From: Candidatus Altimarinota bacterium
Lineage (GTDB): Bacteria > Patescibacteriota > JACMRA01
NCBI GenBank assembly: GCA_012031925.1
Contig: JAAUSE010000010.1
Location: forward strand, 1-33,085
Length of the DNA: 33,085 bases
Direction: 5' to 3'
A model generated the notes under the pieces. The model was not told where the DNA came from. It did not search any database and saw nothing but the letters and a program-made list of their open reading frames with translations. Every line of letters begins with the position of its first letter. Within the stretch, counting starts at the first letter, position 1. Both the position numbers and the translations under genes were made by a program. This document shows, in pieces, positions 7,176-15,327 of the stretch.

Positions 7176-7847
7176 CTAACATGCACCTAAACAAACTTCT
7201 CCATTGTTACTAGTCAACCAGCCACCATTGGATCCTAATTTGATACGGACTTGGTTGCTATTTTGATTACCATATATTCCAAGAGTGTTTGCTTGATCTA
7301 AATCAGTCATATATGTATCATCACCTACCTCTAAAAATCTTGAACCTGCTGCCTTACCAATATCTGTAGCTACTATTTTACCATCAGTAAATAAGTTAGA
7401 ATTTGTATGAATCTCTCCATTTACATCTAATGGATAAAGAGGGTTAGTCAATCTTAATCCTACATAACCAGTTCCGTTTCCAGGATTTCCTCCATTGATT
7501 GATAACTTACCCCAACCTTGGTTTACGCCACTATTTTTATACACACCAAATGTACCTATATTATTACCCCCTGTATTATCAAAACCTTGGAATAAGTATT
7601 GACCAGAGTAAGCGGTGTTACTCACAATTGAATTATCAGCTACATCCAGTCTATTTGATGGAGCTTTACCAATACCAACAAACCCAGAATTAAAATAAAT
7701 ATTTTGATAACCAGTTCCACTTGTTCCAGCATCCCAAAAGGGTGATGTTGTGCTAGCACTTGCACTAATTCCATTTACCAATAACACCAATGTAAACAAA
7801 CCACCGAAAAAGATATTTATATTGAGATTTTTTTTAAATAAAGTCAT
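7176..7847 (-). CDS. Secreted tail-fibre-like surface protein
   Basis: The ATG at 7847 gives a good signal peptide (NINIFFGGLFTLVLLVNGISASA); an in-frame TTG at 7904 overlaps the upstream stop and is less likely. The roughly 220-residue product has units of the phage tail-fibre/adhesin type: VGIGKAPSNRLDVADNSIV and VGLRLTNPLYPLDVNGEI, the Patescibacteria/phage 'GIGTTSPxxxLDVxG' pattern. These are followed by Gly/Asn-rich beta sequence (VRIKLGSNGGWLT) and a CLGAC end. In fibre proteins this pattern forms trimeric beta structures, often in front of a chaperone domain, which is absent here. A role in surface contact is inferred. It lies between the TSP3-type gene and the M23 gene. Confidence 0.7.
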   Translation of the reverse strand: MTLFKKNLNINIFFGGLFTLVLLVNGISASASTTSPFWDAGTSGTGYQNIYFNSGFVGIGKAPSNRLDVADNSIVSNTAYSGQYLFQGFDNTGGNNIGTFGVYKNSGVNQGWGKLSINGGNPGNGTGYVGLRLTNPLYPLDVNGEIHTNSNLFTDGKIVATDIGKAAGSRFLEVGDDTYMTDLDQANTLGIYGNQNSNQVRIKLGSNGGWLTSNNGEVCLGAC

Positions 7848-7900
7848 ATTAAAAAGCAATGATATTGCTAAGCAAAACTTAGCAAAAAAAAATAATAGTG

Positions 7901-8313
7901 TCAATACGGTCTTATTTTAACATTATTTTCCTCGCATTTTGAACTAATTCCATCAGCATCAAGTTGCTCTAAAATCTCTCCTTCTATTCCATATATCCTA
8001 GCTAGCTCTCTCCAAAGAGCAGATTCATAGAACAACAGTTTACCTTGACTATAATCAACTGGATTGTAGCAATTCAATACTTCAATATAGTCATTAAAAC
8101 CATCTTTGTCAGTATCTAAGGTATAAGGACTTGTCATGTATACATAAAATTCATTTCTGTCAGACAAACCATCTTTATCAGTATCCAAATACCAATTATG
8201 TGCAACATTATTAATAATATAATTTACATGATTTTTCTCATTAAACAAAAACAAATTTGTAATAACAATAGAAAAACAAATATAAATCCTATAGTTATCT
8301 TATTGAATTTCAT
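7901..8313 (-). CDS. Secreted thrombospondin-type-3 calcium-binding protein (start frameshifted)
   Basis: The C-terminal 117 residues contain two TSP3/EF-like loops, DTDKDGLSDRNEF and DTDKDGFNDYIEV, which bind calcium in secreted proteins, then a weaker third (LDADGISSKCEE). In its own frame the only start is a poor TTG (8254). An ATG at 8313 opens another frame with an excellent signal peptide (MKFNKITIGFIFVFLLLLQICF) that runs into a stop within 30 codons. One extra T in the T5 run near 8246 joins them as ...LLLLQICFLFNEKNHVNY, so I annotate one gene with a single-base frameshift. Its stop at 7901 comes 53 nt before the fibre-like gene's ATG. Confidence 0.6.
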
Positions 8314-8337
8314 ATAAATAATAATTTTTAGATATAC

Positions 8338-9891
8338 TTACATCCTTAAAGTTAAGTATATTAAATCCTCAGGATATTCGATTGATCCATTTCCTTTAAA
8401 GATTACCAGTAATTCATTATTTTTAGGTAAGCAGTTTATTTCTATAATGAGATTAAGATTTAGTATATTTTTTTTAATATACTCGAAAGAATCACTATGT
8501 ATATCTTTATTCAAAACAAATAAACAAATCTTGCTTATATTATTCTGTTTAGCAAAATTTAGAATATCCGTTGTATCTTGAAAGGATATACTTCTGTAAG
8601 TATCGTTAAATTTTTGATTGTAGTATTTATCAATATCTTTATAGTTAGCTTGTGTAGAGAGTATATAAATAAAAATTGAGAATACCAATATTACTTTTGA
8701 ATATACTTTTTGGTACTGTAATCTTTCTAATAACAAGATAACTCCTATTGGTGGCAGCAAATATGCAAAATACATAAAATGCAAGTGGCTTAATCCAGTC
8801 AAATTAGCTGACGATAAAATATAGACTAAAGCAAGAATCAATAACACTTTATTTTTTTTATTATTTTTTGAACTTATTATTAATCCTGAGAATGATAAGA
8901 TTGAAATAAAAATTATATATGTGGAAAGTGTTTTGGGTAAATAAACCTCTGTTATGATATCAACCCAAGAATAAAATGCGTTGTGGAATAGAAAAACAAA
9001 TCTTTGAAACAAATTAAAATCAATGTAGTTTTTACCATTTGTTAATATTAAATAAGAAAATCTAATAGTATTAGAGAAATTATTATTAATTTCAACGAAA
9101 AAATAGCTTATGGACAATATAAACCACCCAATAAAATTATAAATATAAAAAATATTTTTTAACTTTTTTTCAAATAAAACCCCAATTAATATTGTAAAGA
9201 TTGGCAATATAATAAAACTAGAACCATGTAAACCCATCATTATTGAGCTAATAGCTCCACAAAACAAACTATATTTTATAAAAGATGGTTTGATTACTTT
9301 AATATTATTACTACTAATATCTATCATTTTAAATAGTAGAGTTATGAGAATAAGCAAAAATAAGGGTAAAAAATTTGGATTCCACATAGTATTTGCTTGC
9401 CAAATTAAGTCTCGATTAAAAGAGTATATTGTTGATATTATACCAAGTATGAATAATTTATATTTTGACTTGTAGAATATTTGACCACATAAAAAAATTA
9501 ATAGAATTAAACTAATTACGTTAAAAATAGAATTAATAAGTATGTGAACAAGAGGACTATTCCCAAAGAACATAACACTTAGATATAAAAAATAATAATA
9601 GTGTGGAAAAATATTAAAACCTCTTGATGTTATTGGACCATATTGTGGTAGATTACCACTAGAGATATAATCAATAACTGTGTTAAGATCTCTTGCTTGA
9701 TCTGAGCCAAAATCAATTGATTCTGTTAACCAAAATATTCTTGATGTTAATACAAATCCTGCGGATATAATAATCAAAATAATACCAATCTTATTCAAAA
9801 TATAAATAAGGTCTTTATTAAAATATTTATTATCATTTTTTGTGATATTAGATGCTAATCCTAAAATTCTTTTGTATAAATTATTTATCAT
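8338..9891 (-). CDS. GT-C family membrane glycosyltransferase (PMT/ArnT-like)
   Basis: The 517-residue protein has about 10-12 transmembrane segments. The first long external loop carries FGSDQARDLNTVIDYISSGNLPQYGP, where GT-C enzymes of the protein mannosyltransferase/ArnT type hold their catalytic acidic residues. These transferases use a lipid-phosphate-linked sugar and modify proteins or envelope glycans outside the membrane. The C-terminal about 100 residues (from TANYKDIDKY) form a soluble domain. It is adjacent to the secreted block (TSP3, fibre, M23), whose products are plausible substrates; that link is inference from position. Extremely AT-rich, no Shine-Dalgarno before the ATG at 9891. 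Confidence 0.8.
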   Translation of the reverse strand: MINNLYKRILGLASNITKNDNKYFNKDLIYILNKIGIILIIISAGFVLTSRIFWLTESIDFGSDQARDLNTVIDYISSGNLPQYGPITSRGFNIFPHYYYFLYLSVMFFGNSPLVHILINSIFNVISLILLIFLCGQIFYKSKYKLFILGIISTIYSFNRDLIWQANTMWNPNFLPLFLLILITLLFKMIDISSNNIKVIKPSFIKYSLFCGAISSIMMGLHGSSFIILPIFTILIGVLFEKKLKNIFYIYNFIGWFILSISYFFVEINNNFSNTIRFSYLILTNGKNYIDFNLFQRFVFLFHNAFYSWVDIITEVYLPKTLSTYIIFISILSFSGLIISSKNNKKNKVLLILALVYILSSANLTGLSHLHFMYFAYLLPPIGVILLLERLQYQKVYSKVILVFSIFIYILSTQANYKDIDKYYNQKFNDTYRSISFQDTTDILNFAKQNNISKICLFVLNKDIHSDSFEYIKKNILNLNLIIEINCLPKNNELLVIFKGNGSIEYPEDLIYLTLRM

Positions 9892-9915
9892 ATATTATAT
9901 ACTAATCTAATATTT

Positions 9916-11240
9916 CTATTCGAGTTCTAGGAGTTGTTCTTCTTGTTTGATTTCTGCGGATTCGAGTTTGAGGATGTTGGTTTGTAAGCCTACTAGGTTT
10001 TTATCGGCTACGTCGTAGTTGGTTTGGGCTTGGCGGATTTTGTCGCCTAACTTGCGGAATTCTTCTCGGAATGAGTCGACATTTTTGGATACTTTTTGGA
10101 GACCTTGGATGATCATCTCGGCGTTTTCGTTGACTTTGAGTTTGAACTCATAAGCGTTAACGAGCAGAATAATAGGGAAGATTGTGGTTGGGCTCACTGG
10201 GGTTACTTTGGTCTTGTGAATGGCTTCCATTATCTCGGGATCATTGACCACCTCGTTGTACATACTATCACTTGGCAAATACAAAAATAGCGTGTCTATA
10301 AAACCTGGTTTGGAATATTTGTGAGAGATTTCTTTGGCCATGGTTAGGACTTGTTTGAGATAAGCTTTTTTGAGTTTGGATTTGTTTTCATAATCACCAT
10401 CCAAATAATCTTGATAAGCTGTAACTGGGAACTTGCTATCGATTCCAATTTTTTTACCACCAACTGTTATCATAAAATCGATCTTATCTTGAGAGTCTGG
10501 GACTTGGACCTGTTTGGACCAATCTCGGACGTTGAGATGTTCACTGAGAATAGTTTCCAAGTAGTTTTCGGCAAAGTTTCCAAAGCCTTTGGAGTTGGTT
10601 CGCTCAAAGATATTGTTGAGTTTATCAACTGACTTGGTGGAATCAATCATTTTTTGGGCGGTAGATTGCATATGACCAAGATTTTTGGTAACATCTTCAA
10701 AGGACTTAAGATTTTGACGGAGGTTTTCGGTGAGACGTTTGTCTATCTCACCTTGGATTTGAGTAAGTTTTTCATTGTTGATTTTGGCTAATTGCTCAAA
10801 GTTGTTCTTGTTGTGGTTGAGAATATCTTGAATAGAATTGGATAATTGCTTGGAAACAACTTCGCTAATTCTTTGGAGCGAGTTGAGATTCTCGCCTTTG
10901 AGTTTTTCAAAATGAATTATTTGCTTTTGGTTCTGGTCATTGAAAAGTTCACCCGTTTTATCAAGGTGCTGGCTTTGACCAAATTTGATATTGTTAAGCT
11001 CCAACTCTATTTTACCTTCTAACTTGGATTGTAGTTCGGTAAATTTTGAAGCGAGTTCTTGAAGATTTTTGCTCGTCTCTGTCTGGAATTGGATCTGTTG
11101 TTGGGATAGACCGGCTCCAACTTTGTTGATGATTTCATCAGAGTTAACCTCACCATTAGTTGACTTTTTGAATACATTAGCCATACTAAAGTCAACAAAA
11201 TCACCCCAATTACTACATTTATGCCAATTAATAATTCCAT
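9916..11240 (-). CDS. rmuC: RmuC-like DNA recombination protein (N-terminal frameshift)
   Basis: RmuC limits recombination between inverted repeats and has a C-terminal restriction-nuclease-like domain. The continuous frame (from 11184) shows a coiled coil (about 25-190) and then the RmuC core: FGNFAENYLETILSEHL, KIDFMITVGGKKIGIDSKFPVTAYQDYLDG, YLPSDSMYNEVVNDPEIME, VTPVSPTTIFPIILLV and the closing coiled coil. The nuclease-fold residues (Glu in AENYLE, Asp in KIDFM, DSK) are present. The N-terminal membrane anchor typical of RmuC (MELLIGINVVIGVILLTLVWLMYSK) is in another frame starting at ATG 11240. One extra A in the A5 run near 11171 fuses both. The 5' end overlaps the divergent tsaB-like gene by 20 nt. 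Confidence 0.88.
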
Positions 11241-11664
11241 AATTTTTTATTTAGATAATATATTTTTAGCCTACAGAGTATCACTTGTCAACTCAAAAGA
11301 GACTGAGCTTGATACTATTGACCTTGATGAGATTGACAGGATTGAGAGTGAGAATAATTATTTGGAACTGGCTGATAGGTTTGAAATATTTATGGAGATG
11401 TTCTCGGAAAAATTTGACCTAAATACCCTGCAAGTTTTTTTATTGATTGGCCCTAGAGCTGGATTTACAGATAGTAGAATAATATTCACCTGGCTTAGAA
11501 CTAACAAAATGTTCAATTCAGGATCAGATTATTTTGTAGCAAAAATTTCGAAGAGTATTAATGAATTTGGCGGAGATGAATTGCTAAATCTGCTTCAACA
11601 AACAGAAAATGCTAACCAAAAAAGTCTTGTATACTCAAGAGAGCCAAACATTGGGAAGAGGTAA
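11221..11664 (+). CDS. TsaB-like protein (t6A tRNA modification partner), divergent
   Basis: The 147-residue protein starts SIIFYLDNIFLAYRV, matching the first strand and 'D-nucleotide-like' start of the ASKHA fold. About residue 73 it has LQVFLLIGPRAGFTDSRIIFTWLRTNKMF. This aligns with the TsaB signature 'I-V-x-x-GPGSFTGLR-I-x-x-x-x-A-K'. TsaB scaffolds the TsaD-TsaB-TsaE complex that makes N6-threonylcarbamoyladenosine at tRNA position 37. The protein is shorter than typical TsaB (about 220) and the GPGSFTG motif is altered to GPRAGFTD, so confidence is moderate. The ATG at 11221 lies inside the rmuC start region; no Shine-Dalgarno. Its 3' end overlaps the convergent minus-strand membrane gene by 70 nt. 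Confidence 0.5.
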   Translation: MPINNSIIFYLDNIFLAYRVSLVNSKETELDTIDLDEIDRIESENNYLELADRFEIFMEMFSEKFDLNTLQVFLLIGPRAGFTDSRIIFTWLRTNKMFNSGSDYFVAKISKSINEFGGDELLNLLQQTENANQKSLVYSREPNIGKR

Positions 11665-12206
11665 TTATAATTAATAATTATAACACTCAATAATTTTATT
11701 TTTTTTGTTTCAGATATGTCAGGATTTGAAAATGAGATTCCGTTACTCACTTCATATCCAATTTTTTCCAAAAATATTACACTATATTTGGGAGCATAAA
11801 TGTTGAATCTACCCTCAAGCCCATAGTTATTATTAATTCTATAAATAGGAAAAAATATACAGCTACTTTGATTAGAATATAGATTGAATAACAATGATAA
11901 TAATGAAAATGTAAAATATCCAAATGTCAAAGCCTTCATGACTAATTTGTTTAATACTGATCTTAAACGTTCAATAGAACTATCACCTTTAAATATTAAA
12001 CTAAATAATAAAATCCAGATTAATTGATAAATTGGGTTTGATAAATTTGGGTTGAGGAATAGGCTATATCTAGATGGAATAACCATAATAAAACTAAAGA
12101 AATCGATTAATAAAACCAAAGTGTTTAAAATAATAGGAAGTAATAAAACAATTATTTTAATTTTGCTGCAATGATTCTTTACTTTTATCTTAGCTTTATC
12201 TAGCAT
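11595..12206 (-). CDS. Polytopic membrane protein of unknown function
   Basis: I choose the ATG at 12206, because the promoter -35/-10 (12242-12270) would lie inside a longer TTG-started frame from 12257. The roughly 203-residue protein has a basic N-terminus (DKAKIKVKNHCSK), four hydrophobic segments (about 17-45, 57-75, 90-115 and a weaker later one), and a soluble C-terminal part. No family is recognised. The last 70 nt overlap the end of the tsaB-like gene on the other strand. Confidence 0.55.
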   Translation of the reverse strand: MLDKAKIKVKNHCSKIKIIVLLLPIILNTLVLLIDFFSFIMVIPSRYSLFLNPNLSNPIYQLIWILLFSLIFKGDSSIERLRSVLNKLVMKALTFGYFTFSLLSLLFNLYSNQSSCIFFPIYRINNNYGLEGRFNIYAPKYSVIFLEKIGYEVSNGISFSNPDISETKKIKLLSVIIINYNYLFPMFGSLEYTRLFWLAFSVC

Positions 12207-12241
12207 ACGTCTTATACCAATACGGATATGTTGCACTTCTT

Positions 12242-12270
12242 GATATATTTGTATCAAAATTTATTGTCAG
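12242..12270 (-). promoter_or_regulatory. Promoter of the membrane-protein gene at 12206
   Basis: Minus strand: CTGACA (12270-12265), 17-nt spacer, TATATC (12247-12242), 36 nt before the ATG. Confidence 0.45.
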
Positions 12271-12287
12271 CGAGATTTTCATAAACC

Positions 12288-12698
12288 CTAATAATTGCAG
12301 CTGACTGTATAGATTTCTAGAGGAAATGGAATTAGAAAGTGTCTTTTACGAAATGTGAATTCGTAAGTGGTGACATTACCATTTTTAGACTCAGTATCGA
12401 AACAACTTTCATAATCATCAATATTTGCATTTTTTATAATCCTTAACTCTTCCCACTGTATTTTTACAAAATTAATATCTAAATCCCCTCCTTTTAATCC
12501 TTCTTGGATCTCCTGACTATTTATAAAACTAAGTGACTTTATGTTCAAAGCTTCTTTTCTTTCCTGCAATATTCTCATTCGATCAATGCTTTCTTTAGTA
12601 TTATTTGAAGAGGATGTGTACAAAAAGATTGATAATAATAAATAAAGTCCTACAACTAAGATAATTATTTTTAAAAAGGATGCACTTCTTATATTCAT
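12288..12698 (-). CDS. Small single-span membrane protein of unknown function
   Basis: A 136-residue protein with a basic start, one transmembrane helix (FLKIIILVVGLYLLLSIFLY, about 9-28) and an extracytoplasmic domain. It ends in a pattern of Cys-x-x-E-S...beta strands...PFPLEIYTVSCNY. The protein at 14707-15072 shows the same layout (helix, charged stem, a Cys-E-x-N turn, a strand with I-S-F-P-Y, final VLVCIT), so the two may be distant paralogues. The gene starts 10 nt after the stop of the halogenase-like remnant and is probably co-transcribed with it. Confidence 0.55.
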   Translation of the reverse strand: MNIRSASFLKIIILVVGLYLLLSIFLYTSSSNNTKESIDRMRILQERKEALNIKSLSFINSQEIQEGLKGGDLDINFVKIQWEELRIIKNANIDDYESCFDTESKNGNVTTYEFTFRKRHFLIPFPLEIYTVSCNY

Positions 12699-12708
12699 GG
12701 TTAATGCT

Positions 12709-13041
12709 TTACTTATTATTCAAGCTTTCTTGAGCGAAGAATTTGATTACATCCAACATTGTTTTGTCTTCAAAGAAGTGTTTCTTGTAAGATGCTGTTT
12801 TCATAAAGCCTGAGTTGGGGTTGAATAAGTCTAACCTGATTTTACGCTTTGGTAGATGATTCTTGCCTTGTAGAAGGTCTTTGAAAACTTGAGGGACCCA
12901 ATTGGTATCCAAAATAATTGCTGAACCTTCTTTAAAAAGATGCTCGACTTTTTTCTGGAGAGTTCTCTCCACCAATATATTTGTCCATAATTTTGTGAAT
13001 CTTGTTTTCAAGGGTATCAAATTCCTTGAACCCTCCCCCAA
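12709..13041 (-). pseudogene. Halogenase-like flavoprotein, C-terminal part (third frame)
   Basis: This is the last segment of the flavin-dependent halogenase-like gene. Only the part from about 12960 onward (LQKKVEHLFKEGSAIILDTNWVPQVFKDLLQGK...) continues the protein; the N-terminal residues of the open frame shadow the middle part. Removing one A from the A6 run near 12956 (minus-strand CCAGAAAAAAGTC) gives a continuous SPEKVEHLFKEGSAII. The helical C-terminal region is the least conserved part of these enzymes and probably packs over the active site. Confidence 0.55.
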
Positions 13042-13774
13042 CCATTCTTAGTTGAAGTAACTTTTTGTTGAACTGTTTATAATTGCTTGAGAAAGCTCTA
13101 ATGGTTGTGAGTTTGAGATATTCATTATAGGCTCCAATTAGCCAGATTACTGAATACAGCCGATACATTTTTTTGCTAGCGAAAGATTTGTACGAATAAT
13201 AAACCAGATCGTCATTGCTTGTTACATAGTCTAACATCACTTTGTTGTAGGCTTTTTGGTATGGCTCCAAGTTAGTATTTTTTTGGCAGGCTTCAATAAT
13301 ATTCCCAGCCAGTATTGAGACTGAGACCATCGAATAATAAATTCCTTTGGAGTAAAGTGGATCTACAAACCCGTTGCTACTAGCAAGAAGAGCCCACCGA
13401 TCACCCATTGACTGAGTTGATTTGAACTGAATTGCTGATGGTGCGTTGACCCAAGTCATAACAGTTCGATAATTGGCGAATTGTTTTTGGATAGAAGGGA
13501 ATTTGGTCAGAAAATTTTGAAACTCGTTCTCTGGAGAAATATTTTTGTTGTAAGAATATTTATCAGGATCCAGTAGAAGCCCAACGCTGACAAGATTATT
13601 CTTGGAATTACGGTGATTATTGAAAGGAATTACCCAAGACCAGCCTCCATCGAATAAGTTGTGAAGTGTTCCTTGATTCATTCTCCAAGGTAACTGGTGA
13701 CTTAGCTCCATACCATCTTCTACCTCACCAACATTAATCATATGCGTAAAAAGTCCTCTGGCTTGGGTTCGCAT
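12932..13774 (-). pseudogene. Halogenase-like flavoprotein, central part (second frame)
   Basis: This segment holds the diagnostic motifs. DGGWSWVIPF contains the WxWxIP signature of flavin-dependent halogenases, thought to keep the enzyme from acting as a monooxygenase. WALLASSNGFVDPLYSKGI corresponds to the 'GDAxxFxDPxxSxG' flavin-binding region, although the usual GDA has become ASS. The preceding LNLHSKEMRTQARGLFTHM also fits the family. The 280-residue open frame begins with an ATG (13774) inside the protein, so it is a fragment and not a separate gene. It overlaps the N-terminal fragment by 37 nt. Confidence 0.65.
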
Positions 13775-14355
13775 TTCTTTGGAGTGGAGGTTGAGTTTTT
13801 GCGGATGATTGACCCAAAATTCCCTCCATCGACAACGAACTTGGCTTGAAAATTTTCTTTGGGGGTTTTGATAATTACTTTGTTTTTTTGGAGAGTGATA
13901 TCTTCTACAGTGGTTTTTTGGTGAACTTCACAGCCATATTTGATAGCTGCTTGCAGAAGTAGATAATCTGAGTCTTGCCTGAATATATGAATCTCGTGAC
14001 CATATGGTTTGTCAGGAATTATAGCTTGAAGAACATCATCATCTGTTGCAACTTCACCTTCTTGGTGCAATACAAACCCAAAATGTTTTTTGACTCCATA
14101 ACTATTGACCGTCTTGGTGGCGGTTTTGACTGAGCTATAATAGTTAATTTCTGGAACATCGTAGAATTTGGCAAGAGACCTCATCATCTCGGAAGACTCC
14201 AGAATCATTGACTCACCGATGGCGAAACGCGGATGGGAATTTTGCTCAAAGATTATTACACTCAATCCTTTTTTGGCAAGAATACAAGCAAGTGACGACC
14301 CACTGATTCCACTGCCAATTATTGCTACATCATAAATCTTTGTTTGAGATTTCAT
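13738..14355 (-). pseudogene. Halogenase-like flavoprotein, N-terminal part (first frame)
   Basis: This is the N-terminal part of a flavin-dependent halogenase-like protein (tryptophan/phenol halogenase superfamily), which uses FADH2, O2 and halide. IYDVAIIGSGISGSSLACILAKKG is the GxGxxG dinucleotide-binding start. EQNSHPRFAIGESMILES matches the family's 'RxHIGES' block, and a Lys in GVKKHFGF is a candidate for the catalytic lysine. The ATG at 14355 is chosen because homology starts there; the 37 residues upstream are translated from a repeat. The frame ends in TGA at 13738. One extra A in the A5 run near 13797 restores the frame. The whole gene (12709-14355) would encode about 545 residues. 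Confidence 0.65.
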
Positions 14356-14397
14356 ATAGCTATGATAGTTAACACATATATTATTATTTGTACAGAA

Positions 14398-14448
14398 AAA
14401 GCCGTGAAGGGCTTTGATAAGATTCTGAATCGAGTCCAGAATGACACA
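14398..14448. repeat. REP-like palindromic repeat, copy 1
   Basis: A hairpin AAAGCC...GGCTTT (14398-14403 with 14410-14415) is followed by GATAAGATTCTGAATCGAGT, CCAGAATGACA. The same order of parts recurs at 17391-17443. On the minus strand the hairpin is followed by T-rich sequence and can act as terminator for the remnant gene at 14467-14667. Confidence 0.55.
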
Positions 14449-14466
14449 TACCAAATACGAAGCCAA

Positions 14467-14667
14467 TTATTTACTATAGGCAAGCATAATAAGTCTGTTA
14501 CCACACCAATCTGGCCTCATCTCTCCAAGTTGAGGTGATAATTTAAATACTGGTCTATCTCTTCCGCCCTTGTCCGCAGTCCAGTAGTTTACATAAGACT
14601 TATTAGCAATAATTTCATCTGGTTTACTACTCCCAAATGGGATAAGAATAAGATCTGCTATATTCAT
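14467..14667 (-). pseudogene. Duplicated C-terminal remnant of the large secreted protein
   Basis: The 66-residue frame aligns with the end of the large secreted protein at 15093-17292. FGSSKPDEIIANKSYVNYWTADKG aligns with FGTSNPSQLSANKQYVNYWTSDKG, and RPVFKLSPQLGEMRPDWC with KPVFKLTAQLGEMRPDYC. Similarity extends a few codons upstream of the ATG, then the frame closes. It therefore looks like a truncated partial copy, not an independent gene. The copy keeps the reading frame that the main gene has lost at DKGIRK, which helps locate that frameshift. Confidence 0.65.
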
Positions 14668-14706
14668 ATACTGTATTTTGAAGTTAAATACTACAAATTA
14701 ATTTGA

Positions 14707-15072
14707 TCAGGTAATACATACTAACACATGCTTTTTATAAGGAAAAGAAATAAATGTTTGATAATATACTAATTCTATTTTTTTATTATCTGGATAATTA
14801 TTTTCCTCACAATAGCCAAAACTGATCTGGTCATCAGCTTTTTGTTTAGTTACTTTTTCAGAAATTAAAAATAAATCAACCAATCTAGAGTTATTGATAA
14901 TACTCTCAGTTTTTATTATTTTATTTTTGTTGGATGATAAAGACTTTATAATGAATTTTTCAGGTTGATCTTTTAGAACATTATTCTCATTGTATGTCAA
15001 AAGAGTGTAGGACAAAATAAGTAATAAGAAAAATACAACAAAAACAAGAGAGATGTATGTTATTTTTTTCAT
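14707..15072 (-). CDS. Small single-span membrane protein of unknown function
   Basis: The ATG at 15072 (MKKITYISLVFVVFFLLLILSY) is preferred over an upstream in-frame start at 15117 inside the previous gene. The protein of about 121 residues has one N-terminal transmembrane helix and a charged exterior part that ends ISFPYKKHVLVCIT, with a second Cys in GYCEENNYPD. Its layout matches the protein at 12288-12698. It starts 20 nt after the stop of the large secreted protein and is probably co-transcribed. Confidence 0.55.
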   Translation of the reverse strand: MKKITYISLVFVVFFLLLILSYTLLTYNENNVLKDQPEKFIIKSLSSNKNKIIKTESIINNSRLVDLFLISEKVTKQKADDQISFGYCEENNYPDNKKIELVYYQTFISFPYKKHVLVCIT

Positions 15073-15092
15073 ATAGCTAATTATTAAGATTA

Positions 15093-15323
15093 TTAAAATG
15101 GATAAACCCAATACCAATAAGGATAAGTACCACTTTGAGTTAAATCAGTCTTATACTCATTGTTCGGAGTTAATATAAGTGCTTGTGTAGAAAAACTACA
15201 CCATTCATCACCAGCCACATTACAACTATATCTTGAATTATCGTTGAATTCATCTTCACAATCATCTCTATCTAAACAATAATCAGGCCTCATCTCACCT
15301 AATTGTGCTGTTAATTTAAACAC
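15093..15323 (-). pseudogene. C-terminal continuation of the large secreted protein (frameshifted)
   Basis: This frame starts with a GTG at 15323, directly after the stop of the large secreted protein. It reads FKLTAQLGEMRPDYCLDRDDCEDEFND...SGTYPYWYWVYPF. The duplicated remnant at 14467-14667 shows that YVNYWT-DKG and PVFKL--QLGEMRPD belong to one polypeptide. Deleting one base near 15329 (minus-strand AGAAAATAAGCC) would fuse the two parts into about 730 residues. The Cys- and Asp-rich end could bind metal or be disulfide-linked. Confidence 0.6.
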
Positions 15324-15327
15324 AGGC

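Noticed and set aside
7862-7884. Hairpin GCTAAG/CTTAGC as terminator between the TSP3 and fibre-like genes
   Set aside because: On the minus strand the T-run lies before the stem, not after it, so it does not fit an intrinsic terminator in the gene direction.
11165-11180. Programmed -1 frameshifting in rmuC at the A5 run
   Set aside because: The run is not a correctly phased X XXY YYZ heptamer, and I see no downstream stem or pseudoknot; a single-base indel is simpler.
13738-14466. TGA read as an amino acid (recoded genetic code) to explain the broken halogenase frame
   Set aside because: Homology resumes in a different frame after the break, so reading through the TGA would not help; other breaks end in TAA, and TGA is a proper stop in several intact genes.
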